Shown here: positions 57,694 through 64,000 of the stretch, piece after piece | Position numbering within the stretch: position 1 is the first letter of the stretch | How the letters are laid out: each line of letters starts with the position of its first letter | From: Humulus lupulus | Lineage: Eukaryota > Streptophyta > Magnoliopsida > Rosales > Cannabaceae | Assembly (NCBI RefSeq): GCF_963169125.1 | Contig: NC_084793.1 | Location: 44,201,578-44,265,577 of the forward strand | Reading direction: 5' to 3' | DNA: 64,000 bases | Program-made: the position numbers and the translations under genes | The notes under the pieces: model-generated | Seen by the model: the letters and a program-made list of their open reading frames with translations, nothing else | Database searches by the model: none | What the model was told of the DNA's origin: nothing

Positions 57694-59277
57694 GACTTGT
57701 CCTTTTACTGCTGCTCACGATGAATACATTATATCGAACTGCCCGAGTTCGACTGCCCATTTCAACAGATGTCCAGCAACCTCTGGTTTTTGTAGAACTT
57801 GCCGAAGGGGCTAGTCAGTTAAGACTGTGATGGGATGGGCTTGGAAGTAAGGACGTAACTTCCTTGAGGCCAAAATTAAGCAATAGGCTAATCTTTCGAT
57901 GGGAGGATACCTCAACTCGGCGCTGATTAACCTCTTACTTACATAATACACTGCCTTTTGTATGCCTCCTTCTTCTCTTACTAGCACCGCACTAGCAGCA
58001 TATTCGGTGATCGCAAGGTAAATGAACAAGGATTCTCCATCTATAGGCTTTGATAAGACAGGAGGCTGTGCCATGTGGGCTTTTAAGGCCTGGAAAGCCT
58101 GTTCGCAGTCTCCACTCCACTCGAACTTCTTGTTGCCTCTAAGTAGATTAAAGAATGGGACACATTTATCCGTCGATTTTGAAATAAATCTACTGAGTGC
58201 GGCAATCCTTCCAGTCAAACTTTGCACATCTTTGATTCTCACCGGCGATTTCATATCGATCAGGGCTTTGATCTTTTTGGGGTTGGCTTCGATTCCCCTC
58301 GAATTGACAATGAACCCCAAAAATTTTCCTGATCCTACTTCGAAGGAACACTTGAGAGGATTTAGCTTTATTTGATACTTATTCAAAACATTGAAACACT
58401 CCTGTAAATCCTTCACATGTCCTTCTGCCTTTTTCGACTTTACCAGCATGTTTTCCACGTATACCTCCATGTTTACTCCGATCAACTCCTTAAACATGTG
58501 GTTGACTAGTCGCTGGTAAGTCGCACCAGCGTTTTTCAGTCCGAAGGGCATTACTTTATAATAGTATAACCTTGTATCAGTCCGAAAGCTAGTGTGATCC
58601 TCGTTAGGAGGATGCATACTGATCTGATTGTATCCTGAGTATGCATCCATGAAAGAGAGGATCTCATGTCCTGCGGTTGCATCGACCAGCTGGTCGATCC
58701 TTGAGAGTGGGAAGCAATCCTTTCGGCAGGCTTTATTAAGGTCTGTGAAATCCACACAGGTTTGCCATTTGCCGTTAGGCTTGGGAACCAGTACTGGATT
58801 AGAGACCCACGATGGATAAAACACCACCCTGATGAACCCATTCTCCTTCAGTTTTTCAACTTCTTCTTTTAAGGCTTTCGATCTGTCTTTATTGAGCAAC
58901 CTTCTTTTCTGTTGCACTGGTGGAAAGCTTTTGTCGACGTTCAGGACATGGCTGATGACTGCAGGATCTATCCCAGCCATGTCTTTATGTGACCAGGCGA
59001 AAACTTCCTGGTTCTTTCTCAAAAATTCCACCAGTGCGTGCTTTGTTGTTGTTTCCAAATTTTTACCGACCTTTACTACTCTGGCCAGAAACTCTTCATC
59101 AAGCTGGACCTCCCCTAGGTCCTCGACAGGTCCAACATCTTCCTCAAAATCCGCAAAGCAAGGATCTAAGTCTCTATCCTCACTTTGGGCAACACCCTAT
59201 TTGGTGACTTCATCACCTGATTGGGCTTGTGTATCAATGGCCATCTGCAACCGCTCTGGGGAAGTGCTCCTCGACGT
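57694..59277 (-). pseudogene. Reverse transcriptase and first RNase H of element C
   Basis: RT is open from 59058 to a TAG at 57813-57811: LVPKPNGKWQTCVDFTDLNK, FMDAYSGYNQISM, MPFGLKNAGATYQRL. The catalytic motif reads YVENML (near 58465) in place of YVDDML, losing both Asp residues. The gypsy RNase H (FIYLAITEYAASAVLVREEG, RLISAELRYPPIERLAYC) follows and is cut by the TAG just before PLRQVLQ. Confidence 0.83.
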
Positions 59278-59860
59278 TCATTTCTTGGCCTTAGTAATCG
59301 AGGCATTATAGCACTCCCTTGCTTCCTTCTGATTTCCCAACACGTGTCCTACCCCTGCGTCTGTTAGGAATTTCATGGCCAGGTGCCATATTGAGGTGAC
59401 AGCCCGAAGGTCAACCAGTATGGGCCTTCCGATTACAGCATTGTAGGCTGAAGGACAATCGACTTCTATGAAAGTAGTGAGTAATGTCCCGGTAGCGGGC
59501 GCTGTACCTGCTGTTACCGGAAGTCTGATTGACCCTGTTGGAGCGAGTCCTTCACCAGAAAAGCCGTAAATTATTTGGTTGCAGGGCTCCAAGTCCTTGA
59601 CGGACAACTTCATCCGTTCCAGCGAAGATTTATATAGGATGTTAACTGGGGAACCAGACATGCTGGGCATCGCTACCAGAGAAGGTTATTTCACCATCCT
59701 CTGACCGAGCCTTCTTTAATGCCCGGTCCTCCACAGTCATCATCTCGATGTCCTGGTCGTGGCGTAGGGTCCGAGAATATCGTTCCCTTGCCTTTCCGCT
59801 GTTTCCCGCAAAGTGCGGGCCGCCGCAGATGGTGAGTAAAGTGCCAGCTACGGGATCAGG
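59278..59860 (-). pseudogene. Protease region of element C, active site lost
   Basis: Sequence from 59670 (SPVNILYKSSLERMKLSV, YGFSGEGLAPTGSIRLPV, YNAVIGRPILVDLRAVTS) matches the C-terminal part of the protease domain; the D-x-G-S site expected just before VNIL is replaced by MSGSP, and a stretch seems missing between about 59.67 and 59.70 kb. Confidence 0.68.
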
Positions 59861-62052
59861 CTACAAAGGTGGCGAGCGTTGGCATGTAGGCACCTGCTCG
59901 TTGCCACCTAGAGCCTGTCGTTGGGAAGTTCCCGAGGCCCGTACGTATCTCCTCAAGTGTCCTTGTCTAATAAGGAACTCGATTTCATCTTTCAGCTGGT
60001 TGCACTCATTCGTATCGTGTCCGTAGTCGTTATGAAAACGACAGAACTTGGTGGTATCTCTTTTCGAAATATCCTTTCTAATGGCAGCGGGTCTCTTATA
60101 AGGCACATTGGAACTTGTGGCCTGATACACCTCTGCTCGAGACTCAACAAGGGCAGTGTAGTTAGTGAACCGTGGCTCATAACGGTTGCCCTTAGCGCGT
60201 TTACTCTCAGAGGTGGAAGGTTCATTATGGGGTCTCTTCCCCCCATTTTTGCCGTTGCCATTGCCGTTCCCGTTGCCTTTACCGTTGCTGTTGGGTTTTG
60301 ACCCATTGGCGGCTTTGGCGTGGTTTCAGTCCCCTTATCTTTGCCTGGGGGCTTTCCCTCGCTGGCAATGGAATCTTCGAGCTTGATGTATCGATCAGCT
60401 TGATCCAAGAATTCTTGGGTAGTCTTAACCCCATGCTTCCTGAGGCTACTCCACAGAGGCGTACGAAGCCTAACTCCTGCAGTTAGGGCCATTATTTTGC
60501 CTTCATCTCCCACTATTTTGGCTCCAGCGGCTGCCCGCATAAAACGCTGGATGTAATCCTTCAGTGGCTTTCCTTCTTGCTGGAGTATCTCAACCAGCTG
60601 GTTGGCCTCAGTTGGGTGCACACGACCCACATAGAATTGTCCGTAAAACTCCTTTACGAACATCTCCTAAAATACAATACTTGCAGGACGGAATTTAAAA
60701 AACCACTCCTGTGCAGCATCAGAAAGTGTTGTAGGAAAGATCCTGCACCGAGCGTCTTCGGACACTTTCTGAATGTCCATCTGTATCTCAAACTTGTTCA
60801 CATAAGATACTGGGTCACCATACCCGTCAAAGTTCGGAAGTGTGGGCATTTTAAACTTGCTGGGAGTTTCTGCCACAACTATCCTCTGAACGAAAGGAGT
60901 GCCCCTTCTCCTATCGTACTCGATGTGAGACGTCCTTCCCCCGACCAGCTGTTGCACTGCTTGGTTCAGGGCATCTATCTGGGCTTGCACAGCTTCAGGA
61001 ATCGCCGGGGCCTCAGCTGCTGGGGGGATGTATTCATCGTGCCGTTCTCGACGGTCGTTGAGTACATCCCTTAAGTATTCGTCTCTTCACGGCTGCTCGC
61101 TTACTCTGAGCCGGTTAAAGATGTTATTCTGTCTCGGCTGCCCCCCAGTGTTACGTCTCTCTTGTAGGTCTTCTCTAGGTGGTGGGCTCCTGCCTCCACC
61201 TCTCTCTTCATTTCTCTGACCGGCATTACCTCTGCCTAAGTCGGTCTCATTGTAACCTTGGCCATCTTTGAACCTAGATTGGCTATGGTGGGACCGACTG
61301 TCCCCTCGGTTGCCTCCTCGGGCTGGAACTTCCCGAGCGTTAGGGGGAGGCCTCCGCTGGTCGGTAGGTCCTCGTGCATTATCATGCCGTGGGAGGCCCC
61401 TGACCGCAGAGATTATCTCTGAGTTCCTTCTATTGCTAGAAGGACGTTGTCCCCTGCTTGGTGGGTTCGGCTCTACACCCCCATGGCGTCTAGGACTACG
61501 GGGCTGCTGCCCGGCCCTATTCTGCCTTGGCTTCGGGGGATTGCCTCGACCAGCCTGGGACGGAGGTTGCATCTCAGGATCCCTTGGTGGGACATCATCC
61601 TGAGGCATTGGTGGCTGCTCGGGCCTTTGAGGGCTCGTCGGCTGGATCAGAGGGCTAGGATTGGGACCCCTTTGGGGTGGCCCATTCGAGGGTTGATCAG
61701 GCTGTGAGGCAGGTGCAGCCTGATTCCTAGCCAACTGCAGGGCTACTTCGAGGGCTGCCATGGCCTCCCTCTGATGACTGTCCATCTCCGCCTGTCTTTC
61801 ACTTAGCTCTTGGCGCTGATGCTCTATCTCTTGCTGCTGCCGCGCCATAATCTCCGCAGCACTTTCTTGACTGGCCCTCAGATTGGCCAATTCATCTTGC
61901 AATACCCCGAGGGTATTTCTCAGTGTCTCGGAGTCCAGTTCCTCCTCATCAAATTCCAAGTGTGGCTCATTTTCGGCCATGTTTGGGGGAGGAGGCGGTT
62001 GAGATGGTGCAGCGCCAGCCGCCTGCCCAGTCTTCTTTGTTGTTTTTGCCAT
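59861..62052 (-). pseudogene. gag of element C
   Basis: It starts MAKTTKKTGQAAGAAPSQPP at 62052. The N-terminal part has a coiled segment (LRNTLGVLQDELANLRASQE) and a long Pro/Arg-rich stretch. TGA at 61089-61087, TAG at 60669-60667 and a one-base loss near 60.30 kb interrupt it. The Retrotrans_gag core lies at about 60870-60480 (MPTLPNFDGYGDPVSYVNKF, FPTTLSDAAQEWFFK) and the zinc-knuckle-like CRFHNDYGHDTNEC at about 60045. Confidence 0.8.
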
Positions 62053-62078
62053 TAATGCTTTAACAATCTTGTATCAAG

Positions 62079-62096
62079 CTCTCAATGAAAGCACCA
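62079..62096 (-). promoter_or_regulatory. Primer-binding site of element C
   Basis: On the minus strand TGGTGCTTTCATTGAGAG begins three bases inside the 5' LTR end, identical to B1 and B2. Confidence 0.75.
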
Positions 62097-62099
62097 GAA

Positions 62100-62703
62100 T
62101 GTTGACCCACGATTTGGTCAACTGACACGGAGTCAAATGCTTAATGTGATGTAAAGTGTTGAAATAGATTTAATGGAAAAAACAATAAACGGCACACAAA
62201 GTTATAGTGGTTCGGCCCCAAGAATTGGTAATGACCTACGTCCACTTAAGCTATTATTGATATCAGTTCTCAAAGGAGTGATCAAAGAACTAGGGTTCTC
62301 TGAGTTTCACAAACCTGAGAGAGATGAATAATACAATCGTAAGATAATTACTCTAATTCTCTTGTAAAGCGTAAACTTAAATCAGCCAAAAAAGTCCTCT
62401 CCCTCTTCCTTGAGCACTTTCTCTTTATTTATAGGCTCAAGGAAGATAACATAAATTTGTTGCAGATATTCTTTCCTAATTAATCGGATATTCAGGAATC
62501 ATGGGAGATAATCTCGGATATGATCATAATTGCATAAGATCTTTTCTAATTATCCGGAGTATACGACCTGGCTGGTCGTATATAACATTCAACTATTACG
62601 TCAGGGGAACCTCACTAGTCGATAGTCGATCAGAACCTTGCCAGGTGTCAGCCACGTGTCAAAAATGTCTGCCACGTCATCCACGTGTATTCTTTGGATA
62701 ACA
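62100..62703 (-). repeat. 5' LTR of element C
   Basis: It is 604 bp; on the minus strand it opens TGTTATCCAAAG and ends GGGTCAACA. U3 holds ACGT-core words in a row (CCACGTGGATGACGTGG-like and GACACGTGGC), and a TATA-like TATAAATAAA sits at 62433-62424. Confidence 0.85.
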
Positions 62704-64000
62704 CTATACATTCTTATAGATTTAATGATGGTTCCCTATTAGGTTGGCTTTTGGAACTGAAAAAGTTATTGACGTTAAATTCATAATCAGATTATGAATT
62801 AACCTTCACCAGTAAAGTCAATGGTACACTAGGAATCGAGATATAATTAAAAGGGTAAAACGGTAATTTTATTCCCACTTAATTATGAATCACCAATAGA
62901 GGATTAATTTGTATGTAAGGATTATATCAATGGACACTTTATGGTTACAATAAAGCACTCAATAAATATATAAGTCTTTAATTCTCAAGAGTGCAGTCTC
63001 ATATTTATAGTGGAGTAATCATGAGATTAATAAATATGATTATTGAATCAAAGAGTTTTGGTTAGTAATATTTTATTTATTGGAGCTTGGAATTATTGGT
63101 CCATAGGTCCCTTAGGCGGCTCTATCAACACTATTCAAGGTAAGAGTTGATACAAGGGTCAAACTATGGATGATCTATTTGAGAGAATATTTATTTTTCG
63201 GGATAAATATGCAATTATGTGATAATTGAAGTTGCACAATTTATTAATGCATTAGTGAAAATTTTGAAATTGTGTAGAAATAAAATAAATTGATTTTAAT
63301 CAATTATTTTATTTAAGTGTGAAAGGATAAATATGGATAGTCAAAATTAGTTTTGATTATTATATTTATTTAATTAATAATAAGATGATAGTGGAAATTT
63401 AAATTTTGAAATTTAAGTTGTTATCTTTTCCTTAAAAAGATGATAACTTATTTGAATTTCTAATTATTAATTAATTAAAATAAAAATGCATGAAAAATCA
63501 AATCCAAATTTTCAAGGAAGTGCTATGCGCATATGGCTTCTTAGACTGCCCTATGCGTGTACCACTACTAACGGTGATCAGTAATTGGTTTTTTATTTTA
63601 ATTAATTAATTAATTAAACATTTTGAAAAGAGTTTTAAATAGAATGTAAGACTTTGTATTTAATCATTTTATTTTATGATCAATTTATTATAATAATAAT
63701 AATAATTATTATTATTATTATTATTATTATATATTCTATATGATAGAAAATAGAAGGACAATTTTTACAGAGAAGAAGAACTGATCATCTTTTTCACACA
63801 AAAAGAAAAACCTTTCTCTCTAGGTTATAATAAAGAGTCTCATGTGTTGAGAATACTTTTGGTTTTGAAATATTTTATTCTTGTTCTCTATGTGCCCACC
63901 CACATCTTGAGGTGTAGAGAACGTCTTGGCAGTTCTAGGTGTGAGTACTCTAGCGAGGATAGGAAGATCGAAATATATACGAAAATATTCAAGGGTTCTT
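62704..64000 (+). repeat. Copia 3' LTR, right piece, running off the window
   Basis: After the CTATA duplication it continues the copia LTR: TTAATGATGGTTCCC, ACCTTCACCAGTAAAGTCAA, TTGGAGCTTGGAATTATTGG, a (TTA)n run at 63690-63730, then sequence nearly the same as 31211-31492. With the left piece the LTR exceeds 1.7 kb. Confidence 0.75.

Larger units (their letters stand above)
51498..62703 (-). mobile_element. Tat/Retand element C, nearly full length, TSD CTATA
   Basis: The plus-strand ends are TGTTGACCC at 51498 and GGATAACA at 62703, flanked by CTATA on both sides (51493-51497 and 62704-62708); joining the flanks gives back the copia LTR order seen at 25690. Read leftward: 5' LTR, primer site, gag, protease, RT, two RNase H domains, integrase, spacer, opposite-strand gene, 3' LTR. 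The LTRs differ by about 17 substitutions and a 12-bp indel in roughly 565 bp by eye, so it is a fairly old insertion. Confidence 0.88.

Overview
This window looks like repeat-dense, probably heterochromatic DNA from a flowering plant, most likely a eudicot; the species cannot be fixed from sequence alone. The evidence is plant LTR retrotransposons (Ty3/gypsy Tat/Retand and chromovirus types, Ty1/copia), a Mutator-like element with plant-type MURA and Ulp1-like genes, a CACTA element, GT-AG introns and AT-rich spacers. I see no host housekeeping gene, no tRNA or rRNA gene, no CRISPR array and no bacterial signal. Nearly every coding region belongs to a mobile element and carries stops or frameshifts.

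Layout. 1-5015: 3' part of a plus-strand Tat/Retand element (A), with an antisense spliced ORF running off the left edge, a leader full of GTCCGATCGGAC palindromes, and a 1.6 kb 3' LTR. 5016-6130: about 2.2 tandem copies of a ~0.5 kb unit that is itself a foldback. 6898-8316: non-autonomous Mutator-like element with a large internal hairpin. 9914-23267: CACTA element (TSD TTA) that without its insertions would be about 2.1 kb; it has been invaded by an 8.0 kb two-gene Mutator-like element (10685-18687, TSD TCCCTAAA), a truncated copia LTR (19020-20404) and a solo copia LTR (20876-22748, TSD TGCAT). 23978-24377: foldback MITE with a 10-bp TSD. 24534-26464: copia LTR remnants. 26465-31160: minus-strand chromovirus (Tekay/Del-like) 3' LTR, chromodomain and integrase. 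31179-33486: copia LTR fragment and unclassified sequence. 33487-50745: two Tat/Retand elements (B1 plus, B2 minus) fused tail to tail. 50746-51497 and 62704-64000: copia RNase H tail and 3' LTR, split by Tat/Retand element C (51498-62703, TSD CTATA).

How the genes relate. In each Tat/Retand element the sense strand carries gag, protease, RT, two RNase H domains and integrase, while an opposite-strand gene lies between integrase and the 3' LTR. Elements B2 and C give the same four-exon GT-AG model for that gene, with the total length divisible by three in both, and element A gives a matching splice junction. It encodes a Transposase_28-like domain, an acidic or charged linker and a C-terminal coiled coil. 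The 8 kb Mutator-like element carries a MURA transposase and, convergent to it, a DUF1985 plus Ulp1-type protease gene. Each is open apart from one stop codon, and their introns and leader hold TCGAT-rich minisatellites. These two systems, the conserved spliced antisense gene and the two-gene MULE with intronic arrays, are the most interesting contents.
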